Assembly: GCF_000814675.1 (NCBI RefSeq)
Contig: NZ_JWIG01000010.1
Span: 121,005-185,004 of the forward strand
Source of the DNA: Pseudoalteromonas distincta
Lineage (GTDB): Bacteria; Pseudomonadota; Gammaproteobacteria; Enterobacterales; Alteromonadaceae
Direction of reading: 5' to 3'
Length of the DNA stretch: 64,000 nt
In this document: positions 17,453 through 26,096 of the stretch, piece by piece
Numbering within the stretch: position 1 is the stretch's first letter
How the letters are laid out: each line of letters starts with the position of its first letter
The notes under the pieces: generated by a model
Told to the model about the DNA's origin: nothing
The model's database searches: none
What the model saw: the letters and a program-made list of their open reading frames with translations, nothing else
Program-made: the position numbers and the translations under genes

Positions 17453-18175
17453 ATGAAAAAAATTAACAAAAGCATCTTTTTAGCACTTGCAATTACCTCT
17501 GTAACTCCTTTATTAGCACAGGCTGAAGGTTTTTATGGTACGGCACAACTTGGTTACAGCACACAGGCAAATGATTCAAAGGCAATCGGTAATAATATAG
17601 CAGTAGATGAAGACTTTCCTTCAGAGTTTGATGCAGGAAACGGGAGTGTTGCAATTATTGGTTTAGGTTATAAATTTAATCAACAATTTAGATTAGAGGC
17701 TCGCATTGGTTACCACGATAGTGATTTTAATGAATCAAAAATAGGATCTGGCGCTCGAGATGGTGAGCAGTACTCATTAAATGGCGACTTACAAAGCACG
17801 ACTTATACGATAGAAGGCTTTTATGACTTTACTAATACAACAGCATTCACTCCTTATATAAAATTAGGCTTAGGGTTAGCTGATAATAGTTATTCCGCTA
17901 AACTTGGTGGCGCTGGTATTGCAGGTTTCGATGCTTTTGATGGTGCAGTAGATGGTTATTATGATAATTACGCAGATGATAACTCTACAGATTTTACATG
18001 GAACGTGGGTGCTGGTGTTAACTATGAAATTAACAAAACAGTATCTGTTTATACTGAATACCAATATATTGAGTTTGGTGACGTTAAAACAGGGCAAGAT
18101 GATTTTACCGATGGTTTTAAAATAGATAGTGCAGCAAGTCATGAGTTTATGCTGGGTGTGAAAGTAAAACTATAA
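17453..18175 (+). CDS. Outer-membrane beta-barrel protein
   Basis: A 240-residue secreted protein. The ATG at 17453 is chosen because AGGAA precedes it and the product then begins with a clean signal peptide, MKKINKSIFLALAITSV, cut after AQA. The mature part starts EGFYGTAQLGYS and alternates aromatic-ended strands: FRLEARIGYHDSDF, YTIEGFYDFTN, AFTPYIKLGLGLADN and FTWNVGAGVNYEI. It ends EFMLGVKVKL, typical of an eight-stranded OmpA-like/OmpW-like barrel. There is no OmpA peptidoglycan-binding domain. The LysR gene is divergent and may regulate it. The ligand or role is unknown. Confidence 0.82.
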   Translation: MKKINKSIFLALAITSVTPLLAQAEGFYGTAQLGYSTQANDSKAIGNNIAVDEDFPSEFDAGNGSVAIIGLGYKFNQQFRLEARIGYHDSDFNESKIGSGARDGEQYSLNGDLQSTTYTIEGFYDFTNTTAFTPYIKLGLGLADNSYSAKLGGAGIAGFDAFDGAVDGYYDNYADDNSTDFTWNVGAGVNYEINKTVSVYTEYQYIEFGDVKTGQDDFTDGFKIDSAASHEFMLGVKVKL

Positions 18176-18260
18176 TTTATAAAAATTATTTTTATAAACA
18201 AGCTTACTTATACTTTATAAACAGCTGCTTTGGTTAAAAGAAGAGATTTGGAAAATAAAG

Positions 18261-18281
18261 AGGGCGCTTATAAAGCGCCCT
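18261..18281. terminator. Bidirectional terminator between barrel gene and minE
   Basis: AGGGCGCTT (18261-18269) pairs with AAGCGCCCT (18273-18281), followed by TTCTT, and on the other strand by CTTTATTTT. Confidence 0.88.
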
Positions 18282-18289
18282 TTCTTCAA

Positions 18290-18553
18290 TTACTTCTTTT
18301 CTTCATCAGGTAGTGTAACGTTTAGCTCAAGTACGGCTAAATCGTCTTCGTTTTGATCAAACTGAACCTGAACTGCATCGGTACTTACGTTCACGTATTT
18401 ACGGATCACATCTAAAATATCTTGTTTTAATTGTGGTAAGTAATCCGGCGTTCCTCGTTGAGAACGCTCGTGCGCGACAATGATCTGCAATCGCTCTTTT
18501 GCTAGTGACGCACTGTTTTTCTTTTCTGAGCGGAAGTAGTCAAGTAAAGACAC
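18290..18553 (-). CDS. minE: Cell division topological specificity factor MinE
   Basis: An 87-residue protein that stimulates MinD ATPase and drives Min oscillation. The start is taken as GTG at 18553: GGAGG lies five bases upstream, and the product then begins [21 protein letters not shown], the conserved MinE N-terminus. A longer in-frame extension runs into minD and is not supported. The anti-MinCD helix ([14 protein letters not shown]) is at 17-30 and the topological domain follows. Only one base separates it from the minD stop. Confidence 0.96.
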   Translation of the reverse strand: MSLLDYFRSEKKNSASLAKERLQIIVAHERSQRGTPDYLPQLKQDILDVIRKYVNVSTDAVQVQFDQNEDDLAVLELNVTLPDEEKK

Positions 18554-18554
18554 G

Positions 18555-19364
18555 TTAACCTCCAAAAATCCGTTTAAATAAGCCTTTTTTCTCAACGTCT
18601 AAGAAGCGAAAATCGACGGTTTCACCTAGTAAGCGGTTAATTGCATCAGAATAAGCTTGGCCTGCATCAGATTCTGTATCCAATATAACAGGTTGGCCTG
18701 AGTTTGAAGCACTTAATACCGCTTGCGATTCAGGAATAACCCCTAATAATGGGATTGACAGAATATCTTGCACATCTTCTACCGATAGCATTTCACCTTT
18801 TTCAACACGACCAGGGTTATAGCGTGTTAATAGTAAGTGTTCTTTAATATTTTCTAGGCCTTCTTCAGCACGTTTTGATTTGCTGTGTAAAATACCTAAA
18901 ATACGATCTGAATCTCGAACTGACGACACTTCTGGGTTTGTTGTAACAATTGCTTCATCAGCAAAGTACATTGCCATCATAGCGCCAGCTTCGATACCTG
19001 CTGGTGAATCACATACTATGTAATCAAAGTCTTCTTTTAGTTCATTTAGTACGCGTTCAACACCTTCACGTGTTAAAGCATCTTTATCACGTGTTTGTGA
19101 AGCAGGTAGTAAAAATAATTTATCTACACGTTTATCTTTAATAAGCGCTTGGTTAAGGTTTGCCTCACCATTAATTACATTTACAAAGTCATAAACAACG
19201 CGGCGTTCACAACCCATAATTAAATCTAAGTTACGTAAACCAATATCAAAGTCGATAATAACTGTTTTATAGCCTTTTAACGCTAAGCCTGTGCCAATTG
19301 CAGCACTTGATGTTGTTTTACCAACACCGCCTTTACCTGAGGTAACGACAATTACTTTTGCCAT
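18555..19364 (-). CDS. minD: Septum site-determining ATPase MinD
   Basis: A 269-residue membrane-cycling ATPase of the Min system. The deviant Walker [13 protein letters not shown] is at 10-21, with switch I/II regions [12 protein letters not shown] and CDSPAGIE. The extreme C-terminus ([16 protein letters not shown]) is the amphipathic membrane-targeting helix. It recruits MinC to the poles and is released by MinE. It is the second gene of minCDE, five bases after minC. Confidence 0.98.
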   Translation of the reverse strand: MAKVIVVTSGKGGVGKTTSSAAIGTGLALKGYKTVIIDFDIGLRNLDLIMGCERRVVYDFVNVINGEANLNQALIKDKRVDKLFLLPASQTRDKDALTREGVERVLNELKEDFDYIVCDSPAGIEAGAMMAMYFADEAIVTTNPEVSSVRDSDRILGILHSKSKRAEEGLENIKEHLLLTRYNPGRVEKGEMLSVEDVQDILSIPLLGVIPESQAVLSASNSGQPVILDTESDAGQAYSDAINRLLGETVDFRFLDVEKKGLFKRIFGG

Positions 19365-19369
19365 GAGAT

Positions 19370-20074
19370 TTATCCTTTAACCAAAGCTGAAATTTCTAAT
19401 GATTCGTCTTTTTGTTGTATTTGCACTGCATTTCCCCAATGTTCACCTTGTAGCGAATCACTGATCCAGTAGTTACCATCTATTGAAACCAGCTCGGCTT
19501 CAAGTTTTTGGCAAAAAATGTGTGCTTCTTTAAAACCTTTTGCGCCTGCAATAGCGCGACCGCGTAGCGTGCCATAAATATGCACATTCCCATCGGCAAT
19601 GACTTCCGCACCATGACTAACTGCGCCAAGTACTATCAAATCTCTATCTTTTGCATAAACTTGTTGTCCAGAGCGAACTGTACCGCTGATAATTTGCGCT
19701 GGTAAATGCACCGTTTTTTCTACAATCGATGTATTGGGCTCTTGTTTAACAGGTTCGCTCTTAACGTCTTGTGAATAATTTAAAACAGATAAGCCAGCGG
19801 CCTTTGCTTGAGTATGTTGCTCATCTGAGCCATTACACACACCAACCGCATTAAAACTCATTCGCTCGATTAATGATTTTAAGTGAACAAAATCAAGTGA
19901 ACTGTTTTTAATTTCTATTAAATTAACGACAATAGGCGCACCCTCAAAAAACTTAGGGGCCTGGGCTATTTTTACATACAGTTGTTCTGCTAAAAGGTTT
20001 ATATCAGTACTATAAAGATGCAAAACTGATAACGTAAAAAGATTCCCTTTTAACTCAAAAATTTGGTCCGACAT
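19370..20074 (-). CDS. minC: Septum formation inhibitor MinC
   Basis: A 234-residue FtsZ antagonist. The N-terminal domain (about 1-105) opens MSDQIFELKGNLFTLSVLHL. The C-terminal beta-helix (about 125-234) holds IISGTVRSGQQVYAKDRDL and the dimer/MinD-binding stretch GSVHIYGTLRGRA-like sequence NVHIYGTLRGRAIAGAKG. A low-complexity linker separates them. It is first in the operon, divergent from ycgL, with about 155 bases of shared promoter region. Confidence 0.96.
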   Translation of the reverse strand: MSDQIFELKGNLFTLSVLHLYSTDINLLAEQLYVKIAQAPKFFEGAPIVVNLIEIKNSSLDFVHLKSLIERMSFNAVGVCNGSDEQHTQAKAAGLSVLNYSQDVKSEPVKQEPNTSIVEKTVHLPAQIISGTVRSGQQVYAKDRDLIVLGAVSHGAEVIADGNVHIYGTLRGRAIAGAKGFKEAHIFCQKLEAELVSIDGNYWISDSLQGEHWGNAVQIQQKDESLEISALVKG

Positions 20075-20229
20075 ACACGCTCAATTGATTTGTCTGATTA
20101 GAAATTAATTTTAGATAAACGTAGGCTGAATAGGGCCTTTATTGAAATTTCTAATCTAATTTTTCTAACTTATTATTACTCTCATGTTATAGTGTGCGGC
20201 ATTGTTAAGCAAGAATTTATAGGGCCATA

Positions 20230-20517
20230 ATGCTCACTGCAGTATATAAAAGTAAGAAAAAAGCGGATACGTTCTTATTTGTTGAAAAAAGAGATGATTT
20301 TAGTAAAGTTCCGGAACCTTTGATGACCATGTTTGGTCAACCTGTTTATGTGATGATCATCAATTTAGCAAAACGTGAGCATTTAGGTGGGGCAGATTTA
20401 GAAACTGTAAAGGCAGCGTTATCAAACCCTGATAAAGGCTACTACTTACAAATTCCACCACCTGAGCAAAATTTGCTAAGCCAATTACGAAAAGACAATG
20501 GAGTTGATAGTGATTAA
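20230..20517 (+). CDS. ycgL: YcgL-domain protein
   Basis: A 95-residue member of the YcgL family. The N-terminal strand-helix MLTAVYKSKKKADTFLFVEK and the GYYLQIPPP signature near residue 72 are diagnostic. It is found beside minC in enterobacteria as here. Biochemical function is not established. Its stop overlaps the start of the transglycosylase gene by eight bases, so the two are probably translated together. Confidence 0.9.
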   Translation: MLTAVYKSKKKADTFLFVEKRDDFSKVPEPLMTMFGQPVYVMIINLAKREHLGGADLETVKAALSNPDKGYYLQIPPPEQNLLSQLRKDNGVDSD

Positions 20518-21526
20518 AAAACTTATCGTTATATTATGTGGTGTATGCTTAAGCTCACCTGTTATGGCAAAAACTCAGGCTGAATTTCAAGATTATTTAG
20601 CGAATTTAAAGCAAGAAGCTATCGCAAAAGGTTACGAAGCCAAACTTATTGACGATGCGTTTGCAACAGCAACGTATAAAGAAAAAGTGGTTTCGGCTGA
20701 CAAAAACCAGCCAGAAGTAAAAGAAACCCTTGAAACATATTTACCAAAACGTGTACCACAATGGAAAATTGACCGCGCACGTAAGCTTTACGCAGAAAAC
20801 AAAGAGGTACTTGAAAAAGTAGCGAAAGAGTTTGGCGTACAAGCACGCTTTATAGTCGCGCTTTGGGGACTTGAAAGTAACTTTGGTACAATTCAAGGCG
20901 GTCATAACGTTATTTCATCATTAGTGACACTTGCTTTTGATGGACGCCGAGAAGCACTTTATAAGCGCCAACTTTGGGCTGCACTGGATATTTTAAAGTC
21001 GGGCCACATAACGCTTGATAAATTTAAAGGCTCTTGGGCAGGCGCAATGGGGCAAACGCAATTTATGCCTACCTCTTTTAATGCTTATGCGGTTGATTAC
21101 AATAACGATGGTCGTAAAGATATTTGGACTACAAAAGAAGATGCTTTTGCCTCAATTGCTAATTATCTAAAGCAGGAAGGCTGGAACGACTCTCTTACGT
21201 GGGGTCGCCAAGTTCAGTTACCTGAAAACTTTGATAGTAAATACGTGTTAGTGCGTGGTACAAAAACTCGCAAGCAGTGGTTAGAATATTGGAATGACTC
21301 AGAGCGCTCATTAGCTGATTGGCAAGCACTGGGTGTTCGTAAAGCTGATGGTTCTGATTTACCTAATGTAGACGTACGTGCTGCGCTGGTTATGCCTGAT
21401 GATATAAATGGCCGTATGTACTTAGCGTACGATAACTACAAAGTGTTTATGCATTGGAATCGCTCGTATTACTTTGCTACTAGTGTAGGTTATTTGTCGG
21501 ATAGAATTGGTTACCCAAAAATCTAA
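20510..21526 (+). CDS. Lytic murein transglycosylase, MltB/SLT-like
   Basis: Cleaves the MurNAc-GlcNAc bond of peptidoglycan with formation of 1,6-anhydro ends. The GTG at 20510 is preferred over an ATG 12 bases earlier because TGGAG precedes it and the product starts MIKKLIVILCGVCLSS, a signal peptide ending PVMA. The 338-residue precursor lacks a lipobox cysteine, so it is probably soluble and periplasmic. The catalytic region reads ALWGLESNFG, with Glu the general acid, followed by GSWAGAMGQTQFMPTSF. A C-terminal peptidoglycan-binding-like part is not obvious. Translationally coupled to ycgL. Confidence 0.9.
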   Translation: MIKKLIVILCGVCLSSPVMAKTQAEFQDYLANLKQEAIAKGYEAKLIDDAFATATYKEKVVSADKNQPEVKETLETYLPKRVPQWKIDRARKLYAENKEVLEKVAKEFGVQARFIVALWGLESNFGTIQGGHNVISSLVTLAFDGRREALYKRQLWAALDILKSGHITLDKFKGSWAGAMGQTQFMPTSFNAYAVDYNNDGRKDIWTTKEDAFASIANYLKQEGWNDSLTWGRQVQLPENFDSKYVLVRGTKTRKQWLEYWNDSERSLADWQALGVRKADGSDLPNVDVRAALVMPDDINGRMYLAYDNYKVFMHWNRSYYFATSVGYLSDRIGYPKI

Positions 21527-21546
21527 TTTTTAAAATATACCTATAA

Positions 21547-21570
21547 ATAAAGCCGCAATTGCGGCTTTAT
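21547..21570. terminator. Bidirectional terminator
   Basis: A 12+12 perfect palindrome ATAAAGCCGCAA/TTGCGGCTTTAT. The stop codon of the convergent regulator gene lies inside it. Confidence 0.88.
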
Positions 21571-22112
21571 TCTTTTTTGAATATCTTTTCTTTTAGGTCA
21601 ATAACTTTACCAATTCCAGAACCTAGTTTCATTAGCTTATTAAGTTGCTCTGGCGTTAAACGCTGTAGTTCTGATGACCATTTAGTGACGGTTTCAAGTA
21701 GGTTGTGAATCTCACCCATTTGTTTTTGTGCGTAAAGTTCATCGTCGTTACTGGCTTCGTCTAATAAGTTATCGCGTAGTAGCGTTAAGGTGGGCTCAAT
21801 TTCGCGTTTTTTACGTTCTTCAAATACGCGATTTGCCATATCCCAAATATCGCCAGCAGGGGCGTAGTACTCTTTACGATCGCCAGGAATATGCTGTACT
21901 TTAATTAACTGCCACGATTGCAGCTCTTTAATGCCCATACTTACATTACCGCGAGAAATACTAAGCGCATCTGCAATCTCATTAGCTGTCATTGGGTTTT
22001 TAGTAATAATCAGCAAACCACACATTTGTCCGATCGTACGATTGAATCCCCAGCGGCTGCCCATCTCACCACAATGCATTACAAAGGCAAAATTCTTTTC
22101 GGATAAACTCAT
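21567..22112 (-). CDS. GbsR/MarR-type transcriptional regulator
   Basis: A 181-residue protein with an N-terminal winged helix. GEMGSRWGFNRTIGQMCGLL at about 15-34 and MTANEIADALSISRGNVSMG near 40-60 are typical of GbsR-like repressors, followed by a wing (VQHIPGDRKEYYAP) and a long helical C-terminus for dimerisation. In Bacillus GbsR senses choline; the ligand here is unknown. Its promoter region faces the alcohol dehydrogenase gene across about 200 bases, so control of that divergent gene is a reasonable guess. Confidence 0.82.
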   Translation of the reverse strand: MSLSEKNFAFVMHCGEMGSRWGFNRTIGQMCGLLIITKNPMTANEIADALSISRGNVSMGIKELQSWQLIKVQHIPGDRKEYYAPAGDIWDMANRVFEERKKREIEPTLTLLRDNLLDEASNDDELYAQKQMGEIHNLLETVTKWSSELQRLTPEQLNKLMKLGSGIGKVIDLKEKIFKKE

Positions 22113-22318
22113 AGCTTAGTAACTTTCAGTAATTTCAGAAAGTAAATGCTAGCACGCTCATTATGGATAGCAAGTTCTTAGCAGGCTTATAGGTTAATTT
22201 AAATGACTAAAATATGATTTAGATTAATATTTATACATCTATATTGGGATATGTTGTACACAACAATACGTAAATAAATCCTTATTTTTAATTTTTTTTC
22301 ACATACGATGGAATGACT

Positions 22319-23329
22319 ATGAAAGCTGCAATTAATACTCAATACAAAGGTAAATTAGAAATAACAGACCTACCAATTCCTGAGGTGGGAATAAACGATG
22401 TTTTAGTAAAAATAGCGGCCTGTGGTGTTTGCCATACAGATTTACATGCCTGTCATGGGGATTGGCCAGTAAAACCAAAAATGCCATTAGTACCAGGGCA
22501 TGAAGGTGTCGGTGTTATCGAAAAAGTCGGAAGCAATATAAAACACTTAGAAGTTGGCGATAGAGTGGGTATTCCTTGGCTCTATAGTGCATGTGGGCAC
22601 TGTGAGTTTTGCCTAGATGGCAAAGAAACACTGTGTTTATCGCAGCACAATACTGGCTATTCTATTGACGGTAGTTATGCAGAATATTGTTTAGCGCATG
22701 GCGACTACGTTGTAAAAATACCTGAGGGATTAGGCTTTTCTGAGGCTGCTCCATTATTTTGTGCAGGTGTTACAACCTATAAAGCATTAAAAGTATCCGG
22801 TGCTAAACCAGGGCAGTGGGTTGCTATTGTTGGTGTGGGCGGGCTTGGTCATTTAGCAGTACAGTACGCTAAAGCAATGGGTTTTAATGTAATAGCTGTT
22901 GATACAGGTAAAGAAAAACTCGCGCTTGCTAAAGAGCTAGGCGCAGATATAACACTCGATTTTAAAGAGGTGGTTCCAAGCGAAGCTATTTTTGAACAAG
23001 TAGGTGGCGCGCATGGTGTTGTGTGTACTGCGGTGTCTAAAGCGGGGTTTGAACAAGCCTATAAAAGTGTACGCCGTGGCGGTAAATGCGTATTAGTGGG
23101 ATTACCTGCAGAGGATATGCCACTTCCTATTTTTGATACTGTCCTTAATGGTGTGTCAGTAGTTGGCTCTATTGTTGGTACACGTAAAGATTTGCAAGAA
23201 TGCTTGGAATTTGCCGCTCAAGGTAAAGTAAAAGCAATTATTGAAGAAAAGCGTTTAGAGGACATTAACGAAATTTTTGATGATATGCTCAAAGGTGAAA
23301 TTAACGGTCGCATAGTGGTTACTATTTAA
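22319..23329 (+). CDS. adhP: Zinc-dependent alcohol dehydrogenase
   Basis: Medium-chain, NAD-dependent dehydrogenase that oxidises ethanol and similar primary alcohols or reduces aldehydes. The second ATG is preferred: GATGGA ends six bases before it and the product then starts MKAAINTQY (336 residues). Catalytic zinc ligands fit CGVCHTD, GHEGVG and a later Cys. The structural zinc has four cysteines in [16 protein letters not shown]. The nucleotide fold carries [18 protein letters not shown]. The overall pattern matches AdhP of E. coli. Divergent from the GbsR-like gene; a strong terminator follows. Confidence 0.9.
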   Translation: MKAAINTQYKGKLEITDLPIPEVGINDVLVKIAACGVCHTDLHACHGDWPVKPKMPLVPGHEGVGVIEKVGSNIKHLEVGDRVGIPWLYSACGHCEFCLDGKETLCLSQHNTGYSIDGSYAEYCLAHGDYVVKIPEGLGFSEAAPLFCAGVTTYKALKVSGAKPGQWVAIVGVGGLGHLAVQYAKAMGFNVIAVDTGKEKLALAKELGADITLDFKEVVPSEAIFEQVGGAHGVVCTAVSKAGFEQAYKSVRRGGKCVLVGLPAEDMPLPIFDTVLNGVSVVGSIVGTRKDLQECLEFAAQGKVKAIIEEKRLEDINEIFDDMLKGEINGRIVVTI

Positions 23330-23355
23330 TTTAGATTAAGCGTTTATAAAACACA

Positions 23356-23393
23356 AAAAAGCACGGCTTCTAAATTAGAAAACCGTGCTTTTT
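23356..23393. terminator. Intrinsic terminator after adhP
   Basis: AAAAAGCACGG (23356-23366) and CCGTGCTTTTT (23383-23393), with an inner TCT/AGA pairing. It can act in both directions. Confidence 0.9.
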
Positions 23394-23457
23394 AAGTATT
23401 TAACTAACCTGAGCTCTGCTTGAGATAGATTTATTATCCAAAGTTCAGGTTAACAAG

Positions 23458-25878
23458 TTAAAGAGTGTAACTAAAACTTAGTTTTGCATTACGCTCTTCC
23501 CCTGGCATACCACCTAAAAACATCGCTTTTGAATAATACTTTTTGTTGAACAAGTTATTTAAGTTTAACTGCATATGCCATTTATCAGTTGTATACGATA
23601 CAGCTGTATCGTAAGTCGTATAACTTGGTACATAACCATCAGGAATCGAGAATGAACTTGAATTAGTACTTCTGTTATCTACAAATGTAATACCACCACT
23701 TATATTTACAGCTTCAGGTAAATTAAACATATCTGCGTAGTAGGTTACCCACGTACTTGCTGTTACGTAAGGCACACCTTTTTGGCGTGTGTCGTAACTA
23801 CTGCTGTTAGGATTACTTTTGTCACGTGCATCTTGATAAATACCATTTACGTTTACTTTCCATTTATCGTTCAAGTAAGCATTTAAATCAAGCTCAACAC
23901 CTTTTGTTTGCTCTTTACCATCATAATAGCTTTCAGGTACATCTGAGCTTGATGTTAAAGCGTCATAAAGCGGGTTTGCATATTCTAAGTTAGTACGAGA
24001 GCTTTCAAATATAACAACAGATGCGAGTAGTTGGTCATCAAATGCTTTAAATCTAAAGCCTAGGTCGTTACTTATAGACTCTGAATCTTCTCGGTCAGCT
24101 TCATTACCTGCCACAGAGCCTAATACACTATACGCTGTACGACCTTTTGAATGATTTACAAATACAGATAAATCTTCAGATGGCTGATACGTTGCCCCCA
24201 GGTTATACGTTAAGCCAGAATCTGATGTACTCGCTTCAGGTGTTGGCTCTGCACGGCTAGAACTGTAACGCTCATCAACACCAAAGTGCTCGTAAGTTTG
24301 TTCAATTCGGTTATATGCCACACCAATACGCGTTGTAAGTTCTTCAGTTATGTAACCAACATGTTGAATGCCTAAGCCCCATGCTTGTACTTTTTTATTG
24401 TAGTCACTTGTTTTAAGCGGATCGTAATCTTCAAAGTTACCGGTTGGCCAATTTGGTTCTCTTATATCGTAAATATACGGCAAAGAACCTTGGTACGTTA
24501 CATCACCATCATTGTTTGTGAGTACGTAATCTTGATCCCATATTGAGAATTGTTTAAAACGAATATCTCTATCTTCGTAGTTGGCGTTAACTAGTAATTC
24601 GTTATCTACGTCGCCTAACATAAAGTCATAACGTAAATCTAAGAAGTACTGCCACGATTTCTCATCTGCTTCTACTTGGCGGTATTCTTGGCGGCGTGCT
24701 GCATACGGGTATAGTACACCGTCTTCAACTAATGGAGCACGAGGGTCGTTATTAATTATTCCATCGCGTGTTGAATAGACGTAGTTATATGCACCTGTTT
24801 GGCGCGCAAAACTTGATGTGTAGTTACGGTACTGTAGCTGCTGGTTTAAAAACAAATCGTCAGTAATGTAATAGTTATGCGTTAATTTAAAACGCAACTC
24901 TTCACCTTCGTTAGCATCAGCCATTGGTGAAATAATACCATTTGTGCCAAAGCTATAAGGTGTTAAGCCTTCAGATGCAGATAATGAATTAGCAAGTTGG
25001 TCGCGTTGTGCATCACTTAACTGTACGCCGCTTCCTGTTGGATCGTTTACTAAATCGGCACCGGTTACTTCACCCGCGCTTAAACCATTTGCAGTTTCTG
25101 CATTGTAAATACGAATAGGGTGACCAATAGAATCAACCGCTATTTCATCTTTTATATAGGCTGCAGAAAGCATGATGTTTTGTCTGTCATTAAGCACGTA
25201 TTTAAGCGAGGTATAAATTTCGTCGCGATCTTCTTTTAAATCGCGAAATCCGTCACTTGACGCTGTTTTAGCCATAACACGATAAGCTAAATCATCTGTT
25301 ATAGCGTTAGTGCTATCAAACGATAATGAATAGCTATCCCACTGGCCAAGCTCAGCCGATACTTTGTGTTTTTCTTCAAACTCTGGCTTTTTTTCAATTA
25401 GGTTTATTACGCCACCTGCGCTACCAATGCCATATAAACCTGTTGCAGGGCCTTTTAAAACCTCAACAGATTCAACATTTGTAAGTGAACGAGTTGGGTT
25501 AAATGTATTACCCAGGCCTGCACCACCATACATACCATCGTAGGTGTAGTTTGCATCTAAACCACGAATTACTAAGTTATCACCAATACCGTAATTATTA
25601 CCTGCTTGTGTTAAGCCACTTACGTTTCTAACTAAATCTTGTAAGCTATCTACACCTTGAGATTCAATCAGTTCTCGGTCAATAATTACAACCGGTGCAG
25701 GTGTTTCCATTAAAGACATGTCTGATTTAGTAGCAAGACCAGAGCTCATCACCACGCGGTTTTGCTTTTCGTATACGCTGATGCGTTCAATATCAGCATC
25801 AACTTGTGTATTTTGGGCAAATGCCATATTTGCATTTAAACAAGCAAGAGTAATAAGAGAGTACTTAAACGTTTTCAT
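23458..25878 (-). CDS. TonB-dependent siderophore receptor
   Basis: An 806-residue outer-membrane receptor that imports a ferric-siderophore with TonB energy. The signal peptide ends near NMAFA. A TonB-box-like stretch DIERISVYEK follows, then the plug domain (TPAPVVIIDRELIESQGVDSLQDLVRNVSG) to about 170. The 22-strand barrel ends AKLSFSYTL, with a C-terminal aromatic-hydrophobic end. Plug motifs NLVIRGLDANYTYDGMYGG and VEVLKGPATGLYGIGSAGGVIN match the FhuE/FpvA type. A strong Fur box lies upstream. It is monocistronic; no siderophore synthesis genes are nearby, so a foreign siderophore is likely. Confidence 0.92.
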   Translation of the reverse strand: MKTFKYSLITLACLNANMAFAQNTQVDADIERISVYEKQNRVVMSSGLATKSDMSLMETPAPVVIIDRELIESQGVDSLQDLVRNVSGLTQAGNNYGIGDNLVIRGLDANYTYDGMYGGAGLGNTFNPTRSLTNVESVEVLKGPATGLYGIGSAGGVINLIEKKPEFEEKHKVSAELGQWDSYSLSFDSTNAITDDLAYRVMAKTASSDGFRDLKEDRDEIYTSLKYVLNDRQNIMLSAAYIKDEIAVDSIGHPIRIYNAETANGLSAGEVTGADLVNDPTGSGVQLSDAQRDQLANSLSASEGLTPYSFGTNGIISPMADANEGEELRFKLTHNYYITDDLFLNQQLQYRNYTSSFARQTGAYNYVYSTRDGIINNDPRAPLVEDGVLYPYAARRQEYRQVEADEKSWQYFLDLRYDFMLGDVDNELLVNANYEDRDIRFKQFSIWDQDYVLTNNDGDVTYQGSLPYIYDIREPNWPTGNFEDYDPLKTSDYNKKVQAWGLGIQHVGYITEELTTRIGVAYNRIEQTYEHFGVDERYSSSRAEPTPEASTSDSGLTYNLGATYQPSEDLSVFVNHSKGRTAYSVLGSVAGNEADREDSESISNDLGFRFKAFDDQLLASVVIFESSRTNLEYANPLYDALTSSSDVPESYYDGKEQTKGVELDLNAYLNDKWKVNVNGIYQDARDKSNPNSSSYDTRQKGVPYVTASTWVTYYADMFNLPEAVNISGGITFVDNRSTNSSSFSIPDGYVPSYTTYDTAVSYTTDKWHMQLNLNNLFNKKYYSKAMFLGGMPGEERNAKLSFSYTL

Positions 25879-25910
25879 AGAGTGATAACTATTCGCGTTA
25901 TTGAGTTTGC

Positions 25911-25929
25911 GCGAATGATAATGGTTATT
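25911..25929 (-). promoter_or_regulatory. Fur box of the siderophore receptor
   Basis: GCGAATGATAATGGTTATT on the plus strand matches the 19-bp Fur consensus GATAATGATAATCATTATC over its whole core (AATGATAAT then TTAT). It lies about 35 bases before the start codon. Confidence 0.8.
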
Positions 25930-26013
25930 GTTTTTAAAGTGAATAGAAAGTTCATTTTATTTGATTAAATAAAACTGTTCGGATAATTAATAGACAAAAG
26001 CGAGTCTAATAGG

Positions 26014-26026
26014 GGGACGGTGTCCC
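26014..26026. repeat. Short GGGACggtGTCCC motif
   Basis: A small palindrome followed by TTTTAT in the intergenic space between receptor and amidohydrolase genes. It resembles ends seen near REP-associated transposase genes, but no transposase is present. Confidence 0.3.
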
Positions 26027-26059
26027 TTTTATGGCATATTCAAGATAGGTGAGAGTTTT

Positions 26060-26087
26060 ATTAAGGCTGAGTAAACTCAGCCTTAAT
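26060..26087. terminator. Hairpin downstream of the amidohydrolase
   Basis: ATTAAGGCTGAGT, two-base loop, ACTCAGCCTTAAT: a perfect 13-bp stem right after the stop codon. No T-run follows in the gene's direction, so it may protect the mRNA end rather than terminate. Confidence 0.5.
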
Positions 26088-26096
26088 AGTGTGTAT

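Noticed and set aside
18554..18595. Longer MinE start inside minD
   Set aside because: The GTG at 18553 has GGAGG and gives the conserved SLLDYF start; the extension overlaps minD.
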